Shown one piece after another: positions 39,448 through 49,703 of a stretch of DNA of 64,000 bases. Source of the stretch: Rhizobium sp. (GTDB taxonomy: Bacteria; Pseudomonadota; Alphaproteobacteria; Rhizobiales; Rhizobiaceae); assembly GCA_027533385.1 (NCBI GenBank), contig JAPZUE010000009.1, forward strand, positions 1 to 64,000, read 5' to 3'. A program made the translations under genes and the position numbers. The notes beneath the pieces were generated by a model. That model saw only the letters and a program-made list of their open reading frames with translations. It did no database searches and was not told the origin of the DNA. Within the stretch, counting starts at the first letter, position 1; every line of letters begins with the position of its first letter.

Positions 39448-39930
39448 TCAAACGCGGTGATAGGGATGGCCCGTCAGGATGGTCACGGCGCGGTAAAGCT
39501 GCTCGGCGATCAGGATGCGGACCAGCTGGTGCGGCCAGGTGAGCTTGCCGAGGTTGAGGACGAGGCGGGCGCGATCACGCAGCTCCGGGTCGATGCCATC
39601 GGCGCCACCAATGACGAAGGCCATGTCACGCTGGCCGTTATCGGCGGCATCGCCGACGAATTTCGCAAATTCGGCGCTGTCAAAGGCCTTGCCGCGCTCG
39701 TCGAGGACGACAATCAGCGCGCCGTCGGGGATCTGGCGGGAAAGCTCCTGGGCTTCCTCGCGCTTTCTCGTGTCGGCATTGCCGGCGCGGCTTTCATTCA
39801 GCTCCACGGAGCGCGTGAATTCGAGGCCGCATTGCGGTCCGGCCTTGGCGAAGCGGTCCAGATAGCGGGACGCGAGTTCCTTCTCCGGCCCGGCTTTCAG
39901 CCGGCCCACGGCATAGATGCCTATCTTCAT
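39448..39930 (-). CDS. rlmH: 23S rRNA pseudouridine-1915 N3-methyltransferase
   Basis: A 160-residue SPOUT methyltransferase, full family length. It has LIVVLDERGKAFDSAEFA and the SAM-binding knot motifs FVIGGADGI and LNLGKLTWPHQLVRILIAEQLYRA. The C-terminus YHRV is typical. It methylates helix 69 of 23S rRNA in the assembled ribosome. It follows rsfS, another ribosome factor, on the same strand. Confidence 0.97.
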   Translation of the reverse strand: MKIGIYAVGRLKAGPEKELASRYLDRFAKAGPQCGLEFTRSVELNESRAGNADTRKREEAQELSRQIPDGALIVVLDERGKAFDSAEFAKFVGDAADNGQRDMAFVIGGADGIDPELRDRARLVLNLGKLTWPHQLVRILIAEQLYRAVTILTGHPYHRV

Positions 39931-40033
39931 GCGGGCAGTCCCTGGTTCAGGTCACAAAACCATCTCTATCGGCAGGAAGAGACCCGCCGTGTCAATCCGG
40001 CTTCGGGACCGTCCATCGGACGGCCGGCCGTTT

Positions 40034-40444
40034 TCAGTGCAGGCGATCCTCGATGTCCGGAGCGGCCCACATCTTTTCGATGTTGTAGAACTCGCGGATT
40101 TCGGGTCGGAACACATGCACGATGATGTCTCCCGTGTCGATCAGCACCCAGTCGCCGGTCTCAAGGCCTTCGACGCGGGCGGAACCCAGGCCTTCGTCCT
40201 TCAGGTCGGACATCAGGTGTTCGCTGATCGCCGTCACATGACGGTTCGAGCGTCCGGATACGACCACCATGTAGTCGCCCAGCGCCGATTTACCGGCAAT
40301 GTTGATGGAGACAATATCTTCTGCCTTCGAGTCCTCGAGGCTTGCGAGGACCAGCTCAAGCGCACGGGCTGCGGCATCGGCGCCACGTTCCATGCTCTTC
40401 GGGATTGCGCGGGAAGCGCGTCCCTTGGTGTGTACTGTTGTCAG
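40034..40444 (-). CDS. rsfS: Ribosomal silencing factor RsfS
   Basis: A 136-residue factor that binds L14 and blocks subunit joining under starvation. The RsfS core has KAEDIVSINIAGKSALGDYMVVVSGRSNRHV in short blocks and DWVLIDTGDIIVHVF. The first ATG is at 40393, but the frame continues upstream with TTVHTKGRASRAIPKS, which resembles the N-terminus I would expect in rhizobial relatives. A CTG at 40444 has AAGGAAAGGA about 6 nt before it. I therefore take CTG as the probable start. A perfect GCCACC-AAAA-GGTGGC hairpin lies between this gene and nadD (40504-40519). Confidence 0.88.
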   Translation of the reverse strand: MTTVHTKGRASRAIPKSMERGADAAARALELVLASLEDSKAEDIVSINIAGKSALGDYMVVVSGRSNRHVTAISEHLMSDLKDEGLGSARVEGLETGDWVLIDTGDIIVHVFRPEIREFYNIEKMWAAPDIEDRLH

Positions 40445-40572
40445 AGTTCGTCCTTTCCTTGGAATAACAGAACAGCACGTCTGCGATTCTCATAACTTCG
40501 ATCGCCACCAAAAGGTGGCATCGATCCGAAAAAGTTTCAAGGCATGGTCGAAAAGGTGCCGGGATCGGGCCT

Positions 40573-41205
40573 TCACGATTTTTTCGTTGCGGCGGCGGCG
40601 CGGATCGCCGACGAGCTCAAGGTGGAGCGGGGGCCATGGATGAAGGTCCAGGCCGGCGCCCGTTTCTGCCAGAGAATGCCGGCATCCTCCTCGTCGATGC
40701 GCGCATAGTCGAAGGTGCGCGCCATCTTCGAGGAGAGATAGGCGAGCGTCGAGCCAGGGCGGTCGATCACGGCGATCGGGAAGGTCGTGGCGATCTTCTG
40801 CCAGCGCTGCCAGCGATGGAAGCCGGCGAGATTGTCGGCACCCATGATCCAGATGAAATGGACATGCGGATTGCGGGCGCGGATGAAGTCCAGCGTGCGG
40901 GCGGTGTAGCTGGTGCCGAGCGTCTTTTCGAAGGCGGTGACCTTGATCCTGGGATCAGAAGCCATGGTCTCGCAGGACGCGAGGCGCTCTGAAAGCGGGG
41001 CGAGTTCCCGGCGGTTTTTCAGGGGGTTGCCCGGAGTCACCAGCCACCAGAGTTGATCGAGACCGAGGCGGCGAAGCGCGATCTCGGCGACCAGCACATG
41101 GCCCTGGTGCGGCGGATTGAAGGAGCCGCCGAAGAGGCCGACCACCATGCCGCGCTCGACATGCGGCATCACGAGATGGCGATGGGCGAGCGCCTCGTCC
41201 GCCAC
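40573..41205 (-). CDS. nadD: Nicotinate-nucleotide adenylyltransferase
   Basis: A 210-residue nucleotidyltransferase of NAD synthesis. The ATP-binding motif GLFGGSFNPPHQGHVLVAE is near residue 25, and the ISSTxIR-like motif appears as STLSSSAIRAAA near the C-terminus. A GTG start at 41205 is 1 nt past the proA stop; ATGs at residues 13 and 20 are alternatives. Part of the obgE-proB-proA-nadD run. Confidence 0.94.
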   Translation of the reverse strand: MADEALAHRHLVMPHVERGMVVGLFGGSFNPPHQGHVLVAEIALRRLGLDQLWWLVTPGNPLKNRRELAPLSERLASCETMASDPRIKVTAFEKTLGTSYTARTLDFIRARNPHVHFIWIMGADNLAGFHRWQRWQKIATTFPIAVIDRPGSTLAYLSSKMARTFDYARIDEEDAGILWQKRAPAWTFIHGPRSTLSSSAIRAAAATKKS

Positions 41206-41206
41206 G

Positions 41207-42490
41207 TCAGGGACGGACCTGGCCGTTGCCGCGGACGCGGTACTTGAAGGATGTCAGCTGCTCGACGCCGACGGGGCCGCGCGCATGCATCTTGCCGGTC
41301 GCGATGCCGATTTCCGCACCCATGCCGAATTCGCCGCCATCGGCAAACTGGGTCGAGGCATTGTGCAGCAGGATCGCGGAGTCGATCTCGTTGAAGAAAC
41401 GTTCGACCACTTGAGAATCTTCGGCGATCACCGCTTCGGTGTGGTTCGATGAATAGCGGGCGATATGATCGATGGCGCCACCGATGCCGTCGACCACGGC
41501 GACCGAAATCACCGCGTCGAGATATTCGGTACGCCAGTCCTCTTCCGTGGCCGGTTTCAGGCCCGGGATGACCCGAAGCACTGTCGCGGAGGCGCGGATC
41601 TCGCAGCCGGCGTCGGTCAGCGCCTCGATCAGCGGCTGGAGATGGCTGCCAATCGCCGCGCTGTCGACCAGCAGTGTCTCGGCGGCACCGCAGATGCCGG
41701 TGCGGCGCATCTTGGCGTTGACGACGATCTTCTTCGCCATGTCGAGATCGGCGGAACCGTCGACATAGACGTGGCAGAGGCCTTCGAGATGGGCAAAGAC
41801 CGGCACGCGGGCTTCCTGCTGGACGCGGGCCACAAGGCTCTTGCCGCCACGGGGTACGATCACATCGATCGAGCCCTCAAGGCCCGAAAGCAGCGCGCCG
41901 ACGGCTGCACGATCGGTTGTCGGCACCAGCTGTATCGCATCGGCGGGCAGGCCGGCGGAAACGAGGCCCTTGACCAGACAGGCATGGATAGCGCGCGATG
42001 AATTGGCCGAATCAGAACCACCACGCAGGATCACGGCATTGCCGGCCTTGAGGCAGAGCGCGCCGGCATCGGCCGTGACGTTCGGGCGGCTTTCATAGAT
42101 GACGCCGATGACGCCGAGCGGCGTGCGGACGCGTTCGATATGCAGGCCGTTGGGGCGATCCCATTCGGTGATGACGGTACCGACGGGATCCGGCAGTTCG
42201 GCAATCTCCCGCATCGATTGGGCGATGGCTGCGACGCGGGCGGAATTCAGGGTCAGGCGATCGATGAAGGATGCGGCAACGCCTGATTCTGCGGCGTTCT
42301 TCAGGTCTATCGCATTGGCGGCCAGGATTTCGGCCTCGGCCTTCACCAGGGCATCGGCCATGGCAAGCAGCGCCTTGTTCTTCGACTCGGTGGATGCGAT
42401 CGCCAGCGGACGGGCCGCAGCGCGTGCGCGGCGACCGATGTCGAGCATCAGGCCATCGACGGAATTCTGGTTCGACACGGTATCAAGCAT
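41207..42490 (-). CDS. proA: Gamma-glutamyl phosphate reductase
   Basis: A 427-residue aldehyde-dehydrogenase-fold enzyme, second step of proline synthesis. The catalytic Cys lies in [15 protein letters not shown], and [27 protein letters not shown] is a family block. ATG 42490 is preferred, as GGAAGG stands 9 nt before it, while the ATG at 42499 touches that site. It overlaps proB by 8 nt. ProA works with ProB to channel unstable glutamyl phosphate. Confidence 0.95.
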   Translation of the reverse strand: MLDTVSNQNSVDGLMLDIGRRARAAARPLAIASTESKNKALLAMADALVKAEAEILAANAIDLKNAAESGVAASFIDRLTLNSARVAAIAQSMREIAELPDPVGTVITEWDRPNGLHIERVRTPLGVIGVIYESRPNVTADAGALCLKAGNAVILRGGSDSANSSRAIHACLVKGLVSAGLPADAIQLVPTTDRAAVGALLSGLEGSIDVIVPRGGKSLVARVQQEARVPVFAHLEGLCHVYVDGSADLDMAKKIVVNAKMRRTGICGAAETLLVDSAAIGSHLQPLIEALTDAGCEIRASATVLRVIPGLKPATEEDWRTEYLDAVISVAVVDGIGGAIDHIARYSSNHTEAVIAEDSQVVERFFNEIDSAILLHNASTQFADGGEFGMGAEIGIATGKMHARGPVGVEQLTSFKYRVRGNGQVRP

Positions 42491-43657
42491 GGGCTGCATC
42501 CTTCCGGTCGCCGGCGTTTGCGTCCCGCTGGCCGAGTTCTGTCATGACGAGGTCGTCGCGATGGATCATCGCGGCACGCCCGGCATAGCCGAGGATCTTC
42601 TCGATCTCGTTGGATTTGCGTCCGCAGATGCGGCGCGCCTCGTCGGCATCGTAACCGGCGAGACCACGGGCGATCTCGCGGCCTTCGATCGTGACGATCG
42701 AAACGGTATCGCCGCGATGAAAGGCGCCGGAGACGGACCGAACACCCGCCGGCAGGAGGCTTTTTCCGGAGCGGAGAGCCCCTTCAGCGCCGTTGTCGAC
42801 CTGAAGCGTGCCGGCCGGCTGAAGCTGGCCGGCGATCCAGGTCTTGCGCGCCGTGACCGGCGACTTGGAGGCTGCGAACCAGGAATGGCGCGCGCCGTTC
42901 TCGATGGCTGAGAGCGGATTCATGGTCTTGCCCGAGGCGATGATCATGGCGCAGCCGGCGCTGGTTGCAATCTTGCCGGCATCGATCTTGGTGCGCATGC
43001 CGCCGCGCGACAGTTCCGACGCTGCCCCTCCGGCCATGGCTTCGATTGATGGCGTGATCTCCTCGATCGTGTCGAGGAATTGCGCGTTCGGGTCGAGATG
43101 CGGAGGCGCGGTGTAAAGGCCGTCGATATCGGAAAGCAGGACGAGCAGGTCGGCGCCGGCCATGGTGGCAACGCGGGCGGCCAGGCGATCATTGTCGCCA
43201 TAGCGGATCTCGGTCGTCGCTACCGTATCGTTTTCGTTGATGATCGGCACGGCGCCGATCTTCAGGAGTTGATTGAGGGTGGCACGGGCATTCAGATAGC
43301 GCCGGCGCTCCTCGGTATCGCCGAGCGTCAGCAGGATCTGGCCAGCGACGATCTGGTGGCGAGACAGGCTTTCAGACCAGTGGCGGGCGAGCGCAATCTG
43401 GCCGACGGCCGCGCAGGCCTGGCTTTCTTCGAGCTTCAGCGCGCCCGAGGGCATGTCGAGGACGGTGCGGCCGAGCGCGATGGCGCCCGAGGAGACGACC
43501 AGCACATCCGTGCCGCGGGCCTTGAGGGCTGCGATGTCATCGGAGATGGCGTCGAGCCATGGCTTGCGAATGCCCGAGCCACGATCGACCAGCAAAGCGG
43601 AGCCGATCTTGATGACGACACGCTTGACGCGGGAGAGCGAACGGAACCTGGCAGCCA

Positions 43658-43658
<1 letters not shown>
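42483..43658 (-). CDS. proB: Glutamate 5-kinase
   Basis: A 391-residue amino-acid kinase with C-terminal PUA domain (about 280-365), first step of proline synthesis and normally feedback-inhibited by proline. Family motifs are [13 protein letters not shown] at the N-terminus, [30 protein letters not shown] and the GTG-less [14 protein letters not shown] block. Its ATG overlaps the obgE stop by one base (TGATG), so translation is coupled. Confidence 0.95.
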
Positions 43659-44821
<1,163 letters not shown>

Positions 44822-44833
44822 TCAAAGAGTATC

Positions 44834-45697
44834 GTGAAGTTCGTGAGCTACAACATCCAGTATGGGTTCGGTCAGGATGGACGATTCGACCCCGATCGCA
44901 TTGCCGGCAGCATCCGCGATGCTGACGTGATCGCCCTTCAGGAGGTGACGCGCGGCTATAGCCGGAACGGTTATGCCGATCTGGTCGAAACCTTCTCGGC
45001 GCTCTTTCCCGACTACTTCGTGGCTTTCGGTCCGGCCTGCGACGTGCTGGTGGATCACTCCGTGATCGACGGCCGGTTGCGCGAGCGGCGCTTCCAGTTC
45101 GGCAACATGGTGTTGTCGCGCTATCCGATCCTTGCCAGCCGCAACCTGCTTCTGCCGCGCAGCCGCACCTTCGACAAGCTCAATCTGCAGCGGGGTGCGC
45201 TCGAGGCCGTCATCGATGCCCCGGGCGGTGCGTTGCGCGTCTATTCCGTCCATCTCGACCATGTCTCGCCGGACGAGCGCATCGCCCAGATCGCCTTTCT
45301 GAAAGATCGCGTCTTTGGCTACCTGTCCGAGGGCGGGGCGCTCACGGGTGCCATCGAATTCGCCGTGTCCGATCCGCCACTGCCGGAGGACTTTCTTGTC
45401 ATGGGCGATTTCAACATGGAGCCGGAGAGCCCAGAATACATCGCCATGGTCGGGCGAAACGACGCCTATTACGGACGCGCGCCGAGGGCTGGCCTGCCCA
45501 CGGATGTCGAGGCGCATCTGAAGGCCCGTCCCGAAGGCGGCTATAGCTGGATCAGCGAGGACGGGTCGCGGCGCATGCATCTCGACTACTGCTTTGTCAG
45601 TGGTGGTCTGGTTTCCCGGCTCAAGACCTGCCGGGTGGATGTGTCGGCCCGGGGATCCGACCATTTGCCGGTCTGGGTGGAGCTCTCGGGAGGATGA
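44834..45697 (+). CDS. Endonuclease/exonuclease/phosphatase family protein
   Basis: A 287-residue EEP-fold hydrolase without signal peptide. It has SYNIQYG at the N-terminus, IALQEVTRG (metal-binding Glu), VYSVHLDHVSP, VMGDFNMEPESP (Asp/Asn pair) and the C-terminal GSDHLPVWVEL with the catalytic His. It is distinct from the exonuclease III gene. The GTG at 44834 starts the conserved part; a very long open frame upstream (from 43715) is antisense to obgE and rejected. Substrate unknown. Divergent from obgE. Confidence 0.9.
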   Translation: MKFVSYNIQYGFGQDGRFDPDRIAGSIRDADVIALQEVTRGYSRNGYADLVETFSALFPDYFVAFGPACDVLVDHSVIDGRLRERRFQFGNMVLSRYPILASRNLLLPRSRTFDKLNLQRGALEAVIDAPGGALRVYSVHLDHVSPDERIAQIAFLKDRVFGYLSEGGALTGAIEFAVSDPPLPEDFLVMGDFNMEPESPEYIAMVGRNDAYYGRAPRAGLPTDVEAHLKARPEGGYSWISEDGSRRMHLDYCFVSGGLVSRLKTCRVDVSARGSDHLPVWVELSGG

Positions 45698-45730
45698 GCT
45701 CCGGGCGACGGGCGCCCGGAGTATTGCTGG

Positions 45731-46318
45731 CTATGCTTTGCGCTGGCGGCTGGCAAAATCGGTCTGGCCGAGCCGCATTTCGACGAGCGGCACCATCTGC
45801 CCGCGCGACTTCGAATAGACGTCGCGCACCCCGATGATGCGGAAGCCGCGGCCTTCCAGCACCCGGCGCGAGGCCGGGTTGTCGGCAAAGGCGCCGCTTG
45901 CGATCTCCACCCCGGGCAAACGTCGGAAGAAGCGCTCGAGCACCGCCTCGACCGCTTCGGACATGATGCCCTTGCCCCAATAGAAGCGGTTCAGCCAGTA
46001 GCCCATGTGCCAGAGGCCATGGCGGACCTCCAGCGAGACGACGCCGACATGCACTCCGTCCAGGGTGATTGCGAAGTGCCAGTCGGGCTTGAGGCCCGAC
46101 GTCACCATGTTCAGCCAATCGCGCCCATCCTCCCGATCATAGGGGACGGGCACACGGGTCAACATGCGGGCGACGGCGAAATCACTGAGTGAGTTCGCAA
46201 TCGCGTCCGCATCTTCCATCCTGTGCGGACGCAGGATGAGGCGTTGGGTTTCGATGACCGGGCAGGGGCCCGGCATCACGGGTGTCGCGGCCGGTCTTTC
46301 GGCGAGCATCGCGCTCAT
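45731..46318 (-). CDS. GNAT N-acetyltransferase (RimJ/RimL type)
   Basis: A 195-residue GNAT enzyme with the RimJ-like pattern: ETQRLILRPHRMEDADAI near residue 25, YWLNRFYWGKGIMSEAVEAVL (acetyl-CoA loop, about 105-125) and NPASRRVLEGRGF. Its start overlaps the stop of the next upstream GNAT gene by 4 nt (ATGA). The two are probably a tandem duplication that has diverged. Acceptor unknown. Confidence 0.9.
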   Translation of the reverse strand: MSAMLAERPAATPVMPGPCPVIETQRLILRPHRMEDADAIANSLSDFAVARMLTRVPVPYDREDGRDWLNMVTSGLKPDWHFAITLDGVHVGVVSLEVRHGLWHMGYWLNRFYWGKGIMSEAVEAVLERFFRRLPGVEIASGAFADNPASRRVLEGRGFRIIGVRDVYSKSRGQMVPLVEMRLGQTDFASRQRKA

Positions 46319-46953
46319 CGCATTTCCCCCCAGCTCTTCAGGGACAGCCAGGTCTTGCGGTCGAGCCGGTACCACTCGACCGGGACCATGCCGCCCATGG
46401 CCAGGTTCCCGACCATACCGGTGCCCTGGAACTGGAAGCCGCACTTCTGGATGACGCGGCGCGAGGCGATGTTGGTCACCCGGCAGCGCGCATCGATGCG
46501 GCTCACCCATTCGCGGGTGCGGAAGGCCATGTCGATCAGCGCATGGGCCGCTTCCGTGGCGTAACCCCTGTTCCAGTAAGGTTCGCCAAGCCAGTAGCCC
46601 ATTTCCAGGATGGTATCGTCGGCCGGATTGGGCTCCAGCGCGCAGCAACCGAGGAATTCGCCATTGTCCGCTTTCGTGATGGCATAGACGCACTTGCCGA
46701 TCTCGCCGATATTCGTGCGTCGCACGAAGTCGGCCGCGTCTTTTGCCGTGTAGGGATGCGGCATGCGCGCCACCATGGTGGCGATGGCGGCGTTGTTGGC
46801 GAGATGGGCAAGGGCGTCGATGTCTTCGATGTGGGGTGCGCGCAGGACGAGCCTTTGCGACAACAAGACAGGGCAATCACTCCTCGGCCGATCGGGCCTT
46901 GGTTGTTCTTCGGGCGACCGTGATTGGTCATCCCTCAACATCAGACTTTGCAT
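46315..46953 (-). CDS. GNAT N-acetyltransferase (RimJ/RimL type), tandem paralogue
   Basis: A 212-residue GNAT enzyme. Signature blocks are SQRLVLRAPHIEDIDAL, MGYWLGEPYWNRGYATEAAHAL (acetyl-CoA binding) and NIASRRVIQKCGF. AAGGAG lies 8 nt before ATG 46953. The gene begins only 28 nt after the terminator of rplU-rpmA, so its transcription depends on read-through or on a promoter within the rpmA 3' region. Acceptor unknown. Confidence 0.9.
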   Translation of the reverse strand: MQSLMLRDDQSRSPEEQPRPDRPRSDCPVLLSQRLVLRAPHIEDIDALAHLANNAAIATMVARMPHPYTAKDAADFVRRTNIGEIGKCVYAITKADNGEFLGCCALEPNPADDTILEMGYWLGEPYWNRGYATEAAHALIDMAFRTREWVSRIDARCRVTNIASRRVIQKCGFQFQGTGMVGNLAMGGMVPVEWYRLDRKTWLSLKSWGEMR

Positions 46954-46980
46954 GGTTCAGTCTCCTTCGTTGGACAAGAA

Positions 46981-47014
46981 AAAAGGGGAGATGGCGCCCC
47001 ATCTCCCCTTTTTG
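46981..47014 (-). terminator. Intrinsic terminator of rplU-rpmA
   Basis: A perfect 14-bp stem, AAAAGGGGAGATGG (46981-46994) with CCATCTCCCCTTTT (46999-47012), and a 4-nt loop. It has T-runs on either strand, so it can act in both directions. It lies about 70 nt past the rpmA stop. Confidence 0.88.
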
Positions 47015-47080
47015 TCTGAACTGAACCTGGTGCGGCCAGCCGGGTCGATGAGACGCCGGCTGTTTTAGAGCGCTACCGGC

Positions 47081-47350
47081 TTATTCCGCTGCTTCGGCTT
47101 TCGGCATGATCGACACGTATACGCGGCCATTGGCCTTCGTACGGTAGTCCACATTGCCCGCCGTGAGTGCAAAGAGGGTATGGTCCTTGCCCATGCCGAC
47201 GTTTGCGCCCGGATGCCACTGGGTGCCGCGCTGACGCACGATGATGTTGCCCGGAATGACGACTTCGCCACCGAACTTCTTCACGCCGAGGCGCTTGGAA
47301 TTGGAATCGCGACCGTTGCGCGAGGAACCGCCAGCTTTTTTGTGTGCCAT
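47081..47350 (-). CDS. rpmA: 50S ribosomal protein L27
   Basis: An 89-residue L27. The N-terminus [20 protein letters not shown] is the classical form reaching the peptidyl-transferase centre, so no N-terminal cleavage extension is present. Downstream [19 protein letters not shown] is conserved. It follows rplU after 36 nt. Confidence 0.97.
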   Translation of the reverse strand: MAHKKAGGSSRNGRDSNSKRLGVKKFGGEVVIPGNIIVRQRGTQWHPGANVGMGKDHTLFALTAGNVDYRTKANGRVYVSIMPKAEAAE

Positions 47351-47386
47351 GGGAGTTCTCCTTTAAACCTTGTAGTTAGACGCGCT

Positions 47387-47701
47387 TCAGGCAGCGACGA
47401 TGTCGGTGATGCGCACCACGGTGTGGTGCTGACGATGGCCGCGCGAACGCTTCGAGTTCTGGCGACGACGCTTCTTGAAGGCGATGACCTTCTTGCCGCG
47501 GGTCTGCTCGACGACTTCCGCCTTGACCTTGGCGCCGGCCACGAAGGGCGCGCCGATGGTTGCGGTTTCGCCTTCGCCGACGACCAGGATCTCGGTGAAT
47601 TCGATGGTTGCACCAGCTTCGGCTTCCAGCTTTTCGATGGTCAGCACGTCGTTGGCGTTGACGCGGTACTGCTTACCGCCGGTCTTGATGACTGCGAACA
47701 T
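47387..47701 (-). CDS. rplU: 50S ribosomal protein L21
   Basis: A 104-residue L21. [25 protein letters not shown] is the conserved start, and [23 protein letters not shown] the RNA-binding end, given here in overlapping short form. AAAGGA lies 6 nt before the ATG. About 260 nt of noncoding DNA lies upstream (47702-47963), where its promoter and leader must be; I could not identify a specific leader structure there. Confidence 0.97.
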   Translation of the reverse strand: MFAVIKTGGKQYRVNANDVLTIEKLEAEAGATIEFTEILVVGEGETATIGAPFVAGAKVKAEVVEQTRGKKVIAFKKRRRQNSKRSRGHRQHHTVVRITDIVAA

Positions 47702-47963
47702 TTTTTATCCTTTCATGTTCGTTCCGGCTCTCCCCTTGCGAGGGGCCGTCTTTTTGCCAGTCGGAGGAGCGGGATCTTTGATCCCGCCGGTTCAGCTTCG
47801 CGGATCGCGAAGAACAAAAGACGCAGTTCGCCTACGCTTTAAGTCGAGCGTCGCATACGTGAGGCGCCCCACTGAGTCAAGATGAAAGCTGGAAAAAGCC
47901 CGCGAGCACAACGGTTAGAGCAGGCTGTGTGGCACCACGATCAATTTTCGTGCGCAATTTTGC

Positions 47964-48563
47964 TCAAACTTCGCTCTGCAAACCTTCGACCAGGTCCACC
48001 AGTCTCCTGCCTGCCGCAGCAAGATGCCCGCTGTTGTCAACGGTCACGACCTTGACGTCTTCGGGTAATGGGTCCGTCGCGCGGGCAAGTCTTGCTTCGA
48101 TGTCGGCTGCCGTCTCCCGTCCGCGTGTGGCGAGGCGTTTGGCCAACACGTCCGGGCGGGCGGTGACGTTGATAACAAGCAGGCGGGGGAAGGCAGCCCG
48201 GAAGGCGTCGAGGGCGGAGCGGGAGCCGTTGGCGATGACGATATGGCCGGCGGTAAGGTCCTCGTAGATGTCGGCGGGGATGCCATAGCCAAGGCCATGC
48301 GCCTTCCAGTGGACGGCGAATGCGCCTGATCGAACGAGCGCGTCGAACGCGTCTTCCGTCACGGCGTGATGGTCTTCGCCGATGGAATTCTGCGGCCGTG
48401 TGATCGTCCGGCGGACGAAGCGGATGTCTGGTCGGCCGGAAAAATGCTGACGGGCGAAGTCGATCAGGCTGTCCTTGCCGACGCCGCTTGGGCCGACAAC
48501 GGCAATGACCGTGCCGCGTGCCGTGTCCCGCTCTGTCGCGTGGTCCGTCGCTGCTTGCGTCAT
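47964..48563 (-). CDS. phnN: Ribose 1,5-bisphosphate phosphokinase PhnN
   Basis: A 199-residue P-loop kinase that makes PRPP from ribose 1,5-bisphosphate, the salvage end of C-P lyase metabolism. Walker A is VVGPSGVGKDSL near residue 22. RRTITRPQNSIGEDHHAVT is the guanylate-kinase-like substrate segment. Its ATG overlaps the phnM stop by one base. Last gene of the phn locus. Confidence 0.94.
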   Translation of the reverse strand: MTQAATDHATERDTARGTVIAVVGPSGVGKDSLIDFARQHFSGRPDIRFVRRTITRPQNSIGEDHHAVTEDAFDALVRSGAFAVHWKAHGLGYGIPADIYEDLTAGHIVIANGSRSALDAFRAAFPRLLVINVTARPDVLAKRLATRGRETAADIEARLARATDPLPEDVKVVTVDNSGHLAAAGRRLVDLVEGLQSEV

Positions 48564-49699
48564 CAGGCCACCCGGCGCCCTTCCCGCCAGACCGCGCGGA
48601 TTACCGGTACACCTTCATCGCGGCGCACACGGACGAGATCGGCGCGCAGTCCGGTTTCGATGCGGCCACGGTCGGACAGGCTGACGGTGCGGGCGGGCGT
48701 GGAGGTGACCATGGCGATGGCTTTAGGGAGCGATATGCCGTCGATTTCGTCGGCCAGCACAAAGCTTGCATGCAGGAGGCTGAGAGGCACGTAGTCGGAC
48801 GAGAGGACGTCGAGCACGCCGCGCTTGGCGAGATCGCGGGCAGCAATGTTTCCAGAATGCGACTTGCCGCGCACGACGTTCGGTGCACCCATCAGCACGC
48901 TCATGCCCGACTGGTGCGAGGCTTCGGCAGCCTCGATGCTGGTCGGAAATTCCGCGAGCTTCACACCATGGCCCTTCGCTTCCTCGACATGGGCGAGCGT
49001 CGCATCGTCATGGCTTGCGACCGTGATGCCGCGCTCGGCGCAGGCCTTGGCGAGGGTATCGCGATGCAGGGCCGAAAAGCGCGCGGAGAGCTGCAGGCGG
49101 CTTTCGACGAAGCGGGCGAACTGTTCGTCGGTCAGGCCGCGCTTGGTCTTGTAGTAGAGCGTGTACTGCTCCATCGTCTGGAACTGGCGCTGGCCCGGGG
49201 AATGGTCCATCAGCGAGACGAGACGCACATGCGGGTCGTTTTCGAAGTCGGCAAAGTGCTCCAGCACATTGTCGGAGGCGACTTCGCAGCGCAGGTGGAT
49301 CAGGTGTTCCGCGCGCAACCGGTCGTCGCGTTCGGCGGCCTGGATGGCATCGGCCATGTCGCGCATCTCGCCCTTGTCGAAGCCGCCGTCCTCGTCCGAG
49401 CCCATGCGCAGGCAATCGAAGACGGTGGTGATTCCCGAGGTGACGATCTGCGCGTCATGGGCCTGGATGGCCGAGGTCATGTGCCAGCGCACGCCGGGGC
49501 GGGGCGAGTAGTGGGACTCCAGGTGATCGGTGTGCAGCTCGACCAGGCCGGGGATGAGATAATCGCCTCCGAAGTCTTCGCCGGTGCGACTAGAACCCTC
49601 GTCGATGGCGGCGATCAGGCCATCACGGACCACGACACTGCCGTCGACGATCCGGTCTTCAAGGACGATGCGGGCATTGGAAAAGATCTGTTCAGACAT
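48563..49699 (-). CDS. phnM: Ribose 1-methylphosphonate 5-triphosphate diphosphatase PhnM
   Basis: A 378-residue amidohydrolase that removes pyrophosphate from the triphosphate intermediate of C-P lyase. The metal-binding motif is LIPGLVELHTDHLESHY near residue 50, with later ligands in VASHDDATL. The C-terminal SLSDRGRIETGLRADLVRV is characteristic. It lies 4 nt after the DUF1045 gene. Confidence 0.95.
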   Translation of the reverse strand: MSEQIFSNARIVLEDRIVDGSVVVRDGLIAAIDEGSSRTGEDFGGDYLIPGLVELHTDHLESHYSPRPGVRWHMTSAIQAHDAQIVTSGITTVFDCLRMGSDEDGGFDKGEMRDMADAIQAAERDDRLRAEHLIHLRCEVASDNVLEHFADFENDPHVRLVSLMDHSPGQRQFQTMEQYTLYYKTKRGLTDEQFARFVESRLQLSARFSALHRDTLAKACAERGITVASHDDATLAHVEEAKGHGVKLAEFPTSIEAAEASHQSGMSVLMGAPNVVRGKSHSGNIAARDLAKRGVLDVLSSDYVPLSLLHASFVLADEIDGISLPKAIAMVTSTPARTVSLSDRGRIETGLRADLVRVRRDEGVPVIRAVWREGRRVA

Positions 49700-49703
49700 G
49701 GGA

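Noticed and set aside
37813..40125. 770-codon plus-strand frame over ctpA, envC and rlmH
   Set aside because: Runs antisense across three well-supported genes and their boundaries.
47702..47963. Autoregulatory leader of rplU
   Set aside because: Small hairpins can be drawn, but none matches a leader motif I can name.
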